Assembly (NCBI GenBank): GCA_947380905.1
Contig: CANCSS010000018.1
Span: 1-42,605 of the forward strand
Source: Chitinophagaceae bacterium
GTDB taxonomy: Bacteria > Bacteroidota > Bacteroidia > Chitinophagales > Chitinophagaceae
Length of the DNA stretch: 42,605 nucleotides
Direction of reading: 5' to 3'
A program made the position numbers and the translations under genes. This document shows, piece by piece, positions 32,976 to 41,774 of this stretch; the stretch's first letter is position 1, and the number at the start of each line of letters is the position of its first letter. The notes beneath the pieces are model-generated. The model did not search any database. It was not told the origin of the DNA and was given only the letters and a program-made list of their open reading frames with translations.

Positions 32976-33509
32976 ATGGCAACCATACTCACTGTTCTAG
33001 GGAAAGATCCACAATTTGGTGAAAATTGTTTTATAGCCCCCAACGCTACCATCGCAGGTGACGTTACCATGGGCAACGATTGCTCTATCTGGTTTAATGC
33101 CGTTCTTAGAGGCGATGTACATTATATTAAAATGGGCAACAAAGTAAATGTGCAGGATGGCGCTGTTATTCATTGTACGTATTTAAAACATCCGACCAAT
33201 ATTGGCAATAATGTTTCCATTGGTCATAATGCCTTAGTACATGGATGTACCATACATGACAATGTATTAATTGGCATGGGAAGTATTGTGATGGATGGAT
33301 GTCTAGTACATTCTCATTCCATCATTGCCGCTGGCGCAGTGGTATTAGAAGGTACGATTGTAGAAGAAGGAAGTATTTATGCTGGCGTGCCGGCTAAAAA
33401 AGTAAAAACAGTTTCAGAAGCATTAATTAGTGGCGAAATCAATAGAATTGCCGACAACTATGTAAAATATGCTGGTTGGTTTGACGCATACAATGATGCG
33501 AAGAAATAA
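32976..33509 (+). CDS. Gamma carbonic anhydrase family protein
   Basis: The 177-residue left-handed beta-helix protein of the gamma-CA/YrdA group is built of hexapeptide repeats. The zinc-ligand histidines are visible in AVIHCTY and IGHNALVHG, as in archaeal Cam. The segment AVLRGDVHYIKMGNKVNVQDG is typical of the group. Carbonic anhydrase activity is uncertain because many YrdA-type members lack it. The ATG at 32976 is preferred to an in-frame TTG at 32952. It is divergent from the aminotransferase with only 37 bp between start codons. Confidence 0.88.
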   Translation: MATILTVLGKDPQFGENCFIAPNATIAGDVTMGNDCSIWFNAVLRGDVHYIKMGNKVNVQDGAVIHCTYLKHPTNIGNNVSIGHNALVHGCTIHDNVLIGMGSIVMDGCLVHSHSIIAAGAVVLEGTIVEEGSIYAGVPAKKVKTVSEALISGEINRIADNYVKYAGWFDAYNDAKK

Positions 33510-33511
33510 AA

Positions 33512-34438
33512 TTAATATTTCGGTCCTTCTATCCCATGCCATAAATCAACATAACTATAAAAGCGTGCCTCGGTAATAATTCCTTTTTCCACCGCCGCTT
33601 TTACTGCACAGCCAGGCTCATTGATATGTTGGCAATTGTTAAACTGACACCCATTCATTTTGGCGCGCATCTCTGGAAAATATTGTGCTAGTTCTTCTTT
33701 CTCTAAATTCACCAAACCCAATTCTCTCATACCAGGCGTGTCAATGACCGAACCGCCTTCGGGCAAATCATACATTTGTGCAAAGGTGGTGGTATGCAAT
33801 CCCTTCCCACTCCAATCACTTACTTCCTGTGTGTTTAAATCTAAATGAGGAAATAAATAATTTATTAAAGATGATTTTCCTACGCCACTGTGTCCACTGA
33901 TCAATGTGGTTTTGTTTAATAATAATTTTTGAACCAAATCTAATCCTTCTTTTTTTTCAACACTTATTAAATAAACTTGATAACCAACTGCTTCGTACAT
34001 TTTTTTCATGGTTACATAGGTCTCCATTTCCTTGGCACCATAAATATCCGATTTATTAAAAACAATGATGGCGGGAATATGAAAAGCTTCGCAGGAAATT
34101 AAAAAACGGTCTATAAAACCTTGAGAAGTTTTAGGTGATTTTAAAGTGCCGAGCAAAATGGATTGATCTAAGTTGGAAGCAATAATATGTTGTTGCCTTT
34201 TATTGTGGGGAGATTGGCGGGCGACATAATTGTTTCGGTCTAAAATAGCATCAATCATCACCGTACCTCTGTCCTCATCTTCCATCTCATATTCCACCCA
34301 ATCCCCCACTGCGATAGGGTTGGTAGAGGTAATATTGTCTAACTTAATAACCCCCTTGATACGGGCTTGATACAAGATTCCCGCTTCGGATTTCACCGAA
34401 TACCAGCTCCCAGTAGACTTATAAATACGTGCTTTCAT
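33512..34438 (-). CDS. rsgA: Small-subunit ribosome maturation GTPase RsgA
   Basis: The 308-residue circularly permuted GTPase acts in late 30S maturation. An N-terminal OB fold (about residues 1-70) is followed by the G domain in permuted order: FNKSD (G4), then SGHSGVGKSSLINYL (G1) and VIDTPGMREL (G3). The C-terminal zinc knuckle has the full C-x4-C-x-H-x5-C pattern (GCQFNNCQHINEPGC). Length matches RsgA of the phylum. Its stop lies 2 bp from the stop of the convergent carbonic anhydrase gene. Confidence 0.95.
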   Translation of the reverse strand: MKARIYKSTGSWYSVKSEAGILYQARIKGVIKLDNITSTNPIAVGDWVEYEMEDEDRGTVMIDAILDRNNYVARQSPHNKRQQHIIASNLDQSILLGTLKSPKTSQGFIDRFLISCEAFHIPAIIVFNKSDIYGAKEMETYVTMKKMYEAVGYQVYLISVEKKEGLDLVQKLLLNKTTLISGHSGVGKSSLINYLFPHLDLNTQEVSDWSGKGLHTTTFAQMYDLPEGGSVIDTPGMRELGLVNLEKEELAQYFPEMRAKMNGCQFNNCQHINEPGCAVKAAVEKGIITEARFYSYVDLWHGIEGPKY

Positions 34439-34502
34439 GCACTGCGAAGATAAAAGTATTTGTTAAGAACTACACTATCCAAAAAAGCACCCACAAATTC
34501 AA

Positions 34503-34510
34503 TATCTTTG
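34503..34510 (+). promoter_or_regulatory. Putative -7 promoter box (TATCTTTG) just before ubiE
   Basis: TATCTTTG fits TAnnTTTG and ends only 4 bp before the ATG at 34515, so transcription would start at or next to the start codon (a leaderless or near-leaderless mRNA). No -33 TTTG at the usual spacing. Confidence 0.35.
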
Positions 34511-34514
34511 CGCC

Positions 34515-35258
34515 ATGAGTCAATTTGCACACGATAAAGTGGTTCCCTATAGCCAAAGCAATGCGGAAAAGAAAGAGCAGGTAGCTAGCATGTTTGATTC
34601 CATCGCTAAAAGATATGATTTCTTAAATCGTTTTTTAAGTTTGGGCATCGATCAAGGTTGGAGAAAAACGGCTATCAGCTATTTGAAGGATAAAAAAATA
34701 AATCATCTACTAGACATTGCCACCGGCACCGCCGACATGGCCTTAATGGCTTATCGACAAATTCATCCCACTAAAATTACCGGCATAGATATTTCCGAAG
34801 GCATGATGCAATATGGCAGAATTAAAATTGAACAAAAAGGGCTTACTGAAAAAATAAAATTAAGTTTGGGGGACAGCACCGCCATTCCATTTGAAGCAGC
34901 TCAATTCGATGGCGCCATGGTGGCTTTTGGGGTGCGTAATTTTGCCCATCTAGAAAAAGGATTGCAAGAAATACATCGCGTGTTAACCCCTGAAAGCAAA
35001 TTGGTCATTTTAGAATTTTCACAACCAACTAGTTTTTGGTTTAAGCCCATCTATACTTTTTATATGAAATGGGTGACCCCCACCATTGGTAAATTATTTT
35101 CTGGAAACAAAGCAGCCTACACTTATTTAAATGAAAGTGTGATTGCTTTTCCTGAAGGAGCGGCTTTTTTAACTATATTAGAGCAAGCGGGATTTAAAAA
35201 TGTTTCGCAACAAAAATTAAGTTTAGGCATATGCAGTATTTATTGCGGAAGCAAATAA
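34515..35258 (+). CDS. ubiE: Demethylmenaquinone methyltransferase
   Basis: The 247-residue class I SAM-dependent methyltransferase carries out the last step of menaquinone synthesis, the quinone used by the complex I encoded upstream. The UbiE signature FDSIAKRYDFLNRFLSLGIDQGWRK is near the N-terminus, the SAM loop is LLDIATGTADMALMA (about residues 65-79), and the second signature VAFGVRNFAHLEKGLQEIHRVL follows. Since Bacteroidota make menaquinone, the menaquinone role (MenG) is expected. Its 3' end overlaps the porT start by 28 bp. Confidence 0.94.
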   Translation: MSQFAHDKVVPYSQSNAEKKEQVASMFDSIAKRYDFLNRFLSLGIDQGWRKTAISYLKDKKINHLLDIATGTADMALMAYRQIHPTKITGIDISEGMMQYGRIKIEQKGLTEKIKLSLGDSTAIPFEAAQFDGAMVAFGVRNFAHLEKGLQEIHRVLTPESKLVILEFSQPTSFWFKPIYTFYMKWVTPTIGKLFSGNKAAYTYLNESVIAFPEGAAFLTILEQAGFKNVSQQKLSLGICSIYCGSK

Positions 35259-36019
35259 TTTTATTGTTGGTTTTATTGTGCAGCACCTTTGCCGCTTTTA
35301 CGCAAAGTGATGAAGTGTATCGGCCCTTTAATGATGAAAAGCCCGTTTACCTTGGTTTGAATATTGGTATAAGTAGTGGCTATATGAATTTCGAGCGGGG
35401 TACCAATTTTTTATTACCTACTAAAAATGAAGCCAATTGGATTTCTCCCCTCTTTAATAAAGCATTAATCATGGGATTAAGTGGAACCTTAAGGCTCAAT
35501 AGCCATTTTTTATTAAGGGTCAACCCAAATATTCTTATTACTGGTACCAAAGATATTTTTAATTATAAAATTTTAAATAGAGTAGATACATTTAAAATGA
35601 ATGTATCCTCTACCATCATTAATTTACCAATTGCCTTAAAATTAGAATCTGACCGCTATACCTTTTTTAAAAAACCTAATTTCATGCGCCATTATGTTTT
35701 TGGAGGTGTAAAATTCGATTATGATTTTACTGCAAGCAAAGAAGCCAAAGGCACTTTTATTAAAAATGGAAATGTAGAAAATACCTACCCCAATTTATTA
35801 AATGCAGCAGATTTTGGATATGAGTTTGGACTAGGCCTAAGTTTTTATTTACCCTATGCTACCATTTCTCCAGAGATAAAATTTAGCTATGGTCAAAGAG
35901 ATATGCGCAACGCTAATGCCTATCCTACCATTGTTCTAAACAGTTTAGACAAACTAACTTCTAATTTTGTATATTTTACCATACATGTAGAGGGAGAATC
36001 CTTCTTTTTGAAAAATTAA
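35231..36019 (+). CDS. porT: PorT-like outer membrane protein of type IX secretion/gliding
   Basis: The 262-residue protein has a signal peptide (about 1-25, LLLVLLCSTFAAFTQ) and a beta-strand-rich body suggesting an eight-stranded barrel of the PorT family. PorT (SprT) is needed for type IX secretion in Porphyromonas and Flavobacterium. The position directly behind ubiE is, from memory, a conserved arrangement in the phylum and strengthens the call. The start lies 28 bp inside ubiE; no later methionine would keep the signal peptide, so the overlap is probably real. A generic PorT-family barrel with no secretion role remains possible. Confidence 0.78.
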   Translation: MQYLLRKQIILLLVLLCSTFAAFTQSDEVYRPFNDEKPVYLGLNIGISSGYMNFERGTNFLLPTKNEANWISPLFNKALIMGLSGTLRLNSHFLLRVNPNILITGTKDIFNYKILNRVDTFKMNVSSTIINLPIALKLESDRYTFFKKPNFMRHYVFGGVKFDYDFTASKEAKGTFIKNGNVENTYPNLLNAADFGYEFGLGLSFYLPYATISPEIKFSYGQRDMRNANAYPTIVLNSLDKLTSNFVYFTIHVEGESFFLKN

Positions 36020-36025
36020 TTTCCA

Positions 36026-37366
36026 ATGAGTACCTACTTAATAAAAAATACAAGTATCGTTAATGAAGGAAAAACCATCCAAGGGGATGTGCTTGTTAAA
36101 AAAGGACGTATCGAAAAAATAGCAGGTAAAATTGATCCGAAAGAAGCCGTTACAGAAATCGATGGCGAAGGCCAGTTTTTATTGCCAGGTGTGATAGACG
36201 ATCAAGTTCACTTTAGAGAACCTGGTTTAACCCATAAAGCCAATATATACAGCGAGGCCAAAGCCGCTGTAGCAGGCGGTGTTACTAGTTTTATGGAAAT
36301 GCCCAATACCCAACCTCCCGTTTTTACACAAAATTTATTAGAAGACAAGTATAAAATTGGTGCCCAAAATTCTTTAGCCAATTATTCTTTTTACATGGGG
36401 ACTTCTCAGGACAATTGGGAAGAGGTTTTAAAAACAAATGAGAAAAAGAATGAAGTGTGTGGTATCAAAATTTTCATGGGTTCTTCTACAGGCAATTTAT
36501 TGGTGGACAATCCACTGGTCTTAGAAAAAATATTTGGTGGCGCTGAACTATTAATCGCTACACATTGTGAAGAAGAAAGTCTTATTAAAAGAAACAAAGC
36601 CGCATTAGAAGCCATCAAGCCGCATTTAGAAGTATCGGATCATCCTATGATAAGAAATGAAGAAGTTTGTTTTGAATCTTCTTTTAAAGCCATTCAATTG
36701 GCACAAAAATTTGATGCGCGATTACACATTTTACATATTAGCACGGCCAAAGAATTACAATTGTTCTCTAATTTAAGAACCTTGGCAGATAAAAGAATCA
36801 CCGCCGAAGTTTGCGTGCATCATTTACATTTTACTGCAGAAGATTATGTCACCAAAGGCAATTTAATCAAATGCAACCCCGCTATTAAAAGTCCTGAACA
36901 CCGGACGGCACTTTGGCAAGGCTTGTTAAATGATCAATTAGATGTCATTGCAACAGATCATGCACCACATACTTGGGCAGAGAAACAAGAAGATTATACA
37001 CATGCTCACGCTGGTTTACCGCTGGTTCAACATCCATTAATGCTAATGCTTTCTTACGTTAAAGAAGGTAAAATTAGTATGGAAAAAATGGTAGAGAAAA
37101 TGAGTCATGCCGTGGCTACTTGTTTTCAAATAAAAGAACGTGGCTTTATTAGAGAAGGCTATCATGCCGATTTAGTGTTGGTGAAAGAACAACCTTATAC
37201 CGTTAGCAAAGAAAATATTTTATACCATTGTGCTTGGAGTCCATTAGAAGGCACCACTTTCCCCTACCAAGTGCGTAGCACTTTTGTAAATGGTCATCCT
37301 GTATTCCTGGATGGCAAATTTAATGAGTCACAAAAAGGACAACGTTTACAATTTACGAGAAGCTAA
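36026..37366 (+). CDS. pyrC: Dihydroorotase
   Basis: The 446-residue amidohydrolase of the class I dihydroorotase/allantoinase group catalyses ring closure in pyrimidine synthesis. Visible metal-site elements are VIDDQVHFREPG (Q60, H62), the carboxylysine candidate in CGIKIFMGSS, IATHCEEES, LHILHIS and IATDHAPHTWAEK with the catalytic aspartate. The first histidine of the usual HxH is glutamine here; I recall DDQVHFREPG as common in Bacteroidota, so it is likely a lineage variant rather than a defect. It starts 6 bp after porT and is followed by the MutS-like gene. Confidence 0.9.
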   Translation: MSTYLIKNTSIVNEGKTIQGDVLVKKGRIEKIAGKIDPKEAVTEIDGEGQFLLPGVIDDQVHFREPGLTHKANIYSEAKAAVAGGVTSFMEMPNTQPPVFTQNLLEDKYKIGAQNSLANYSFYMGTSQDNWEEVLKTNEKKNEVCGIKIFMGSSTGNLLVDNPLVLEKIFGGAELLIATHCEEESLIKRNKAALEAIKPHLEVSDHPMIRNEEVCFESSFKAIQLAQKFDARLHILHISTAKELQLFSNLRTLADKRITAEVCVHHLHFTAEDYVTKGNLIKCNPAIKSPEHRTALWQGLLNDQLDVIATDHAPHTWAEKQEDYTHAHAGLPLVQHPLMLMLSYVKEGKISMEKMVEKMSHAVATCFQIKERGFIREGYHADLVLVKEQPYTVSKENILYHCAWSPLEGTTFPYQVRSTFVNGHPVFLDGKFNESQKGQRLQFTRS

Positions 37367-37382
37367 AAGTAAATTGGTTAAC

Positions 37383-38711
37383 ATGCAAGTAGATAAAATT
37401 ACGTTACAAGACATTGGCTTATTTGATAGCAAAGAGAATATCTCTGTTGCCTCGCATTTAAATTTTTGCAAAACCAATGGCGGAAAAATTGATTTTGAAC
37501 ACTTTTTGTCCCATCCATTAGCAAGTATTAAGGCCATCCAAAATAGACAGGATACGATTGCTATTTTTATAAAAAAGAAGGCGCAATTAGACGCCATGAC
37601 TATTACCAATGGAACCAGCTTGGTGATTGAAAAGTTTTTCGAATCCGCTTTCGCTGCCATACCCAAACAAGCAGGATGGATAGAAACGTATTGGTATACT
37701 TTTTGGAATAAATCTGATTTTGCAGTCCTTAAATATTCGGTCGAGCATTTGGTTAATTTTATCTTGAATCTAAAAGCATGGGCAGCCATTTTTGAAAACG
37801 AAACGCATCATTCAACCATAAATGAATTCGTTGAAAAAATTAAAAAAGGGACAGCACATACAGCCCTTGCTCATTTACAAATAGAGGTACCGATTAAAAG
37901 CGACGCAGCCATTTTACAATTGGGCTATTTTTTTGCCCATCAATATAAAACACAAACAAAACTACTCTTATCCTATTTTTATGAAATAGATGCTTATTAT
38001 AGTATGGCTTGTGCTTTTGAAAATTATCAATTTAGTTTTCCTGAGTGGGCAGAAGGCAATCAAGCTATTTTTGATGTGCAGGAAGCAAGTCATCCCTTGT
38101 TAACCAACCCCATCAGCAATCAGCTTTCATTAGTCAATAAAAGTAATTTACTTTTTCTAACAGGGGCCAATATGGCTGGAAAAAGTACATTTATAAAAAC
38201 TACAGGCATTGTTGTTTATTTAGCACATGTGGGTATGGGGGTGCCTGCAAAGAAAGCAAGGCTTTCCTTGTTTGATGGACTCATCACCAACCTTACGATT
38301 GCTGACAATGTGGTGAAAGGAGAAAGCTATTTCTTTAATGAAGTGCAGCGTATCAAAAACACCATTGAAAAAGTAATAGATGGTAAAAAATATTTCGTAT
38401 TAATAGACGAACTTTTTAAAGGAACCAACATTCAAGATGCGATGAAGTGCAGCACTGCCGTTATTGAAGGATTGCAGCATATAAGCAATAGTTTGTTTAT
38501 CATCTCAACGCATTTATATGAAATTAGTGAGGGGCTAGAAAAATATACCAATATCCAGTTTCGTTATTTTGAAACCGAAGTGCACCAAAAAGAGCTTATT
38601 TTTCACTACCAATTAAAAGAAGGTGTAAGTCAAGACCGATTGGGTTATTTGATTTTAGAAAGAGAAGGTGTAGTGGATCTACTAGATAAAATAAGCAAAA
38701 CCAAGTATTAA
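37383..38711 (+). CDS. MutS-family DNA mismatch-repair-like ATPase, short form
   Basis: The 442-residue protein keeps the lever/clamp region and the C-terminal ATPase domain of MutS but lacks the N-terminal mismatch-binding and connector domains of MutS1 and the Smr domain of MutS2. Walker A is LTGANMAGKSTFIKT (about residues 259-273), followed by the KGESYFFNEVQRIK signature helix and the Walker B region YFVLIDELFKGTN. The ATG at 37383 is chosen: the frame is open back to 37290 but that part lies inside pyrC and is not family-like. Function of these short paralogues is unknown; recombination or structure-specific binding is possible. Confidence 0.86.
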   Translation: MQVDKITLQDIGLFDSKENISVASHLNFCKTNGGKIDFEHFLSHPLASIKAIQNRQDTIAIFIKKKAQLDAMTITNGTSLVIEKFFESAFAAIPKQAGWIETYWYTFWNKSDFAVLKYSVEHLVNFILNLKAWAAIFENETHHSTINEFVEKIKKGTAHTALAHLQIEVPIKSDAAILQLGYFFAHQYKTQTKLLLSYFYEIDAYYSMACAFENYQFSFPEWAEGNQAIFDVQEASHPLLTNPISNQLSLVNKSNLLFLTGANMAGKSTFIKTTGIVVYLAHVGMGVPAKKARLSLFDGLITNLTIADNVVKGESYFFNEVQRIKNTIEKVIDGKKYFVLIDELFKGTNIQDAMKCSTAVIEGLQHISNSLFIISTHLYEISEGLEKYTNIQFRYFETEVHQKELIFHYQLKEGVSQDRLGYLILEREGVVDLLDKISKTKY

Positions 38712-38756
38712 TACTTTACGCGGTTCATCTAAGCTGTCTAGCTTACAAGCAAAAAA

Positions 38757-39638
38757 ATGCTTGTAAAATTAAAAGGGAGCGCTTTGCTGGGCATTGACGC
38801 CATCACCATCACCATCGAAGTAAATGTTAGCATGGGGCAAGGCTATTGTATTGTTGGACTGCCCGATAATTCAGTAAAAGAAAGTTTAGACCGAACCGAA
38901 AGTGCCATTAAAGCCAATGGCTTTCATATGCCTAGAACCAAATTGGTTGTCAACTTGTCTCCAGCCGATTTAAAAAAAACAGGCGCTGCATTTGACTTGC
39001 CAATAGCCATTGGTATTTTAGCCGCATCGGAACAATTAAAGTCGATTTTTCCTATAGCGCAATATATGATCATGGGCGAGTTAGGATTAGACGGATTTTT
39101 ATACCCAATCAAAGGAGTACTTGCCATGGCCATGCAAGCAAAGGAAGAAGGTTTTGCCGGTATCATTGTACCAACTGCCAACCAACTTGAAGCGGAGATG
39201 GTGGATGAATTACCTGTTTTTGGGTTTGACCACATCAAAGAAGTGATTGCTTTTTTAAAAGACCCCATAGATGCTAGCCCCGCATCTGTAAAAAATTACA
39301 AAGCAACCAACCTGCTTTATAAAATAAATTCAAGTTCGCCATTGGGGCAACCTGTTCCCGATTTCTCAGAAGTAAAAGGACAACAGTATAGTAAAAGAGC
39401 TTTGGAAGTGGCTAGCGCCGGAGGACATAATATAATTATGATTGGACCACCCGGAGCAGGCAAAACCATGTTGGCAAAAAGTATTGTCTCTATTTTACCT
39501 CCTTTAAGTAAAATGGAAGCACTGGAGACCAGTAAAATATACAGTGCTAGCGGAAAATGGACAGCAAGCAAGCAATGGCACTCGCAAAGACCTTTTAGAC
39601 AACCACACCACACATTGTCTGCAGTTATACTATTATAA
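38757..39638 (+). pseudogene. comM: comM/yifB (Mg-chelatase-like AAA ATPase) interrupted by a mobile element
   Basis: The frame encodes the N-terminal part of a YifB/ComM protein. A Lon-type domain is at about residues 1-180 (LKGSALLGIDAITITIEVNVSMG, DLPIAIGILAA), then FSEVKGQQYSKRALEVAS and Walker A IGPPGAGKTMLAKS. It continues normally to RPFRQPHHTLSAV and then ends in ILL-stop. Family members continue here with VALVGGG and a Walker B about 25 residues later, reaching about 510 residues. The break coincides with a serine recombinase gene, so insertion is the explanation. ComM is a helicase that extends DNA integration in natural transformation; the truncated product lacks Walker B and should be inactive. 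Confidence 0.9.
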
Positions 39639-39696
39639 AAAGAGGTGACGCAAATTACTGATTTACAGTCATTAAAAAAAATAACACTCTTGTAAT

Positions 39697-41472
39697 TTAT
39701 GAAAATGGAATCCAAAGTAATGGCTCTCTAAATCCCATAACAGCCTCATCGGAAAAATCAAATATAACTTTGTCGATAGTTTCTTGATCACTAATAATTC
39801 TACCATACTCATCAAACGTAAATATTTTATCTATTCCGTTAGCAATGTTATATGTTATTGGTATCAAAAGTTTCGAATTTCTATCAACCAATACAGAGTA
39901 AAACCAATCGCCAAATTTATATTGCATAGATATTATTGCATAATTTCTATCAATAACAAGTAAAGTAACTCTACGTAGAAGCTTCGAAATAAGTTCACTG
40001 ATCTTAACTCTATCCTTTAAGAGTGCCTTTTTTACTGAGTTCATTTCACCTAGGTCACTAACACTTTTAATTGACTCCTCTAAGAAATTAATTCTTACTT
40101 CTCTTTCAATAATACTTTTCTGAATCTTAATAACTGAATTTGATCTAGTATTTAACCTTTTTTTGTACTCTTCTTTAGTCCAATCTCCTTCAGCATATTG
40201 ATCTTTGAGTCTGGTTAATTTGCCTTCTTCTATCCTTAGAGTTTCTCTTAGTTGAATAATTTCTGATTCAATTTTGACTTTTTCAGTAACATTTTGGTTG
40301 TAATTTTCATTTATGTCCAATAAGAGTTTATCAACGTCTGTATTAAACTGAAGAAACGTCCAAACTGAACTTTCAAGTAACTCAATTGAAATTGCTGGAT
40401 TATCACATGGTCTAGTCTTAGTGCGACGCGCACTACACATGTAGAATTGATCTTTTTTATCTGTTTTCATTCTACCAGCATAAGAACTACCACATTTAGC
40501 ACATGTAACAATGTCTTTTAAGATGTAATGAAATTTTTTATTTCTAATCGAATGTCTAAAATTATCTTTAAATGTTTTTTGAGCCTTTTCCCAAGTTTCT
40601 TCACTAACTATAGGAGGACTATCGAATAGATTATATGTTTTATTCCCTTTAGTTTCAGTCTGCACTTGTTCATTTTCATCATGCCTAATTAATCTTCTTA
40701 GTCCCTTATAAATAGGGTTGGTTAAAATGCCATAAATGGTTCCGTCTTTCCATTTAATACTTTTTGAATGAACTGGTGGCCTGCCATTTTTCTGTAGCAT
40801 TTTCTTATCAAAAAGAATAGACACCTTAGTTGGTATATTTAACTCATTAAGTCTATTAGCTATCTTTTTAGTCCCATTTCCATTTATGCATAAGTCAAAA
40901 ATCATCTTTATAATTTCTGCTTCTGTTGTTTCTATTACTAATTTCTTTTTTTCACTAGTGTAACCGTATGGTTGCATTATTCCTCCGATAGATCCTCCTT
41001 GACGTACTTTCTCTATTACGCCTGAAATACTTCTAATTTTCATGAACTGGGCTTCAGTATTTGCTAATTCGAGAAGGATTTGAAAAATGATATTGAACAT
41101 ACCAGATCTTTTACCATCCGCTTCTATTGATACTAATGATGGGTTCTTTACAAAGACTGGGATATTAAGCTGGGTTAACTCATCAACTATTTGACGCCCC
41201 ACTTGTGGATCACGGGCAATTCTTGAAATTTCGGAAACAAAAATTGCTTTGTATTTTTTTTTACCTGATCTGATTAATTCAAGTAGATTTTCCATTTCAA
41301 CTCTTTCTTTTTTCTTAGAATATCCAGACCTGAATTCTTCGAAAATATCTTCTTCAGCAATTTTATAACCTAATGTTTTAGCATAACCAATCAGCTCATT
41401 AACTTGTCTTGAAGTGGACTGCTTACCAGTTGAGGTACTGACACGAGAATAGATTGCCGCAATTTTTGCCAT
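39697..41472 (-). CDS. Large serine recombinase (integrase)
   Basis: The 591-residue site-specific recombinase is the probable integrase of the element. The N-terminal resolvase domain (about 1-150) has YSRVSTSTGKQS with the nucleophile S12 and R10, and EISRIARDP with the catalytic arginines. A recombinase domain follows (about 165-290; GYTSEKKKLVIETTEAEIIKMIF, GTIYGILTNPIYKG). A zinc ribbon comes next (CAKCG ... MCSARRTKTRPCDN). A charged coiled coil (about 390-470) and a C-terminal tail complete it. All active-site residues appear present. It reads toward the comM junction. Alternative: a transposase of the IS607-like class, but the length and zinc ribbon favour the large phage-integrase type. 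Confidence 0.94.
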   Translation of the reverse strand: MAKIAAIYSRVSTSTGKQSTSRQVNELIGYAKTLGYKIAEEDIFEEFRSGYSKKKERVEMENLLELIRSGKKKYKAIFVSEISRIARDPQVGRQIVDELTQLNIPVFVKNPSLVSIEADGKRSGMFNIIFQILLELANTEAQFMKIRSISGVIEKVRQGGSIGGIMQPYGYTSEKKKLVIETTEAEIIKMIFDLCINGNGTKKIANRLNELNIPTKVSILFDKKMLQKNGRPPVHSKSIKWKDGTIYGILTNPIYKGLRRLIRHDENEQVQTETKGNKTYNLFDSPPIVSEETWEKAQKTFKDNFRHSIRNKKFHYILKDIVTCAKCGSSYAGRMKTDKKDQFYMCSARRTKTRPCDNPAISIELLESSVWTFLQFNTDVDKLLLDINENYNQNVTEKVKIESEIIQLRETLRIEEGKLTRLKDQYAEGDWTKEEYKKRLNTRSNSVIKIQKSIIEREVRINFLEESIKSVSDLGEMNSVKKALLKDRVKISELISKLLRRVTLLVIDRNYAIISMQYKFGDWFYSVLVDRNSKLLIPITYNIANGIDKIFTFDEYGRIISDQETIDKVIFDFSDEAVMGFREPLLWIPFS

Positions 41473-41774
41473 GGTATCGTTAGTTAATAAATGGTACTAT
41501 CCAAATTTAAGACTTCAAAAACAAATATTTAGATATTAACAGACGTATTTAATCTAATGGTTAATAGAGCTACCCTAGCAACCCTAGTGGGGAGGCTTCC
41601 CTCCCTCATCCCTGACGTATCCGGGCTCAAATTCGCCAATTTTTTGGCACCTTAGGAGGAGAGATAATAGTCTTTGAAAAAATTTCTGATAAAATCTACT
41701 GATAGAGGTGTTTGCTCATTTCTTAAAAAAAAATTTGGTATAAAAAACACAAAAATCGAGTTGGTTAATAATAA
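41473..41774. other. Non-coding gap with hairpins inside the mobile element
   Basis: No convincing gene lies in this 302-bp gap between two minus-strand genes. A short GC-richer island (about 41570-41650) contains a direct repeat ACCCTAG at 41572-41578 and 41581-41587, a hairpin GGGAGG-CTTC-CCTCCC at 41590-41605, and a second hairpin GCCAA-TTTT-TTGGC at 41635-41648. The flanks are AT-rich. It could be the recombinase promoter/leader, a small RNA, or a terminator region; none can be chosen from sequence alone. Confidence 0.5.

Noticed and set aside
32939..33076. N-terminal extension of the class III aminotransferase (46 extra codons)
   Set aside because: It overlaps the divergent carbonic anhydrase gene antisense, and the family-like sequence begins at the ATG at 32938.
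37290..37382. Upstream start of the MutS-like gene inside pyrC
   Set aside because: The extra 31 residues overlap 77 bp of pyrC in another frame and do not look like the family; the ATG at 37383 fits better.
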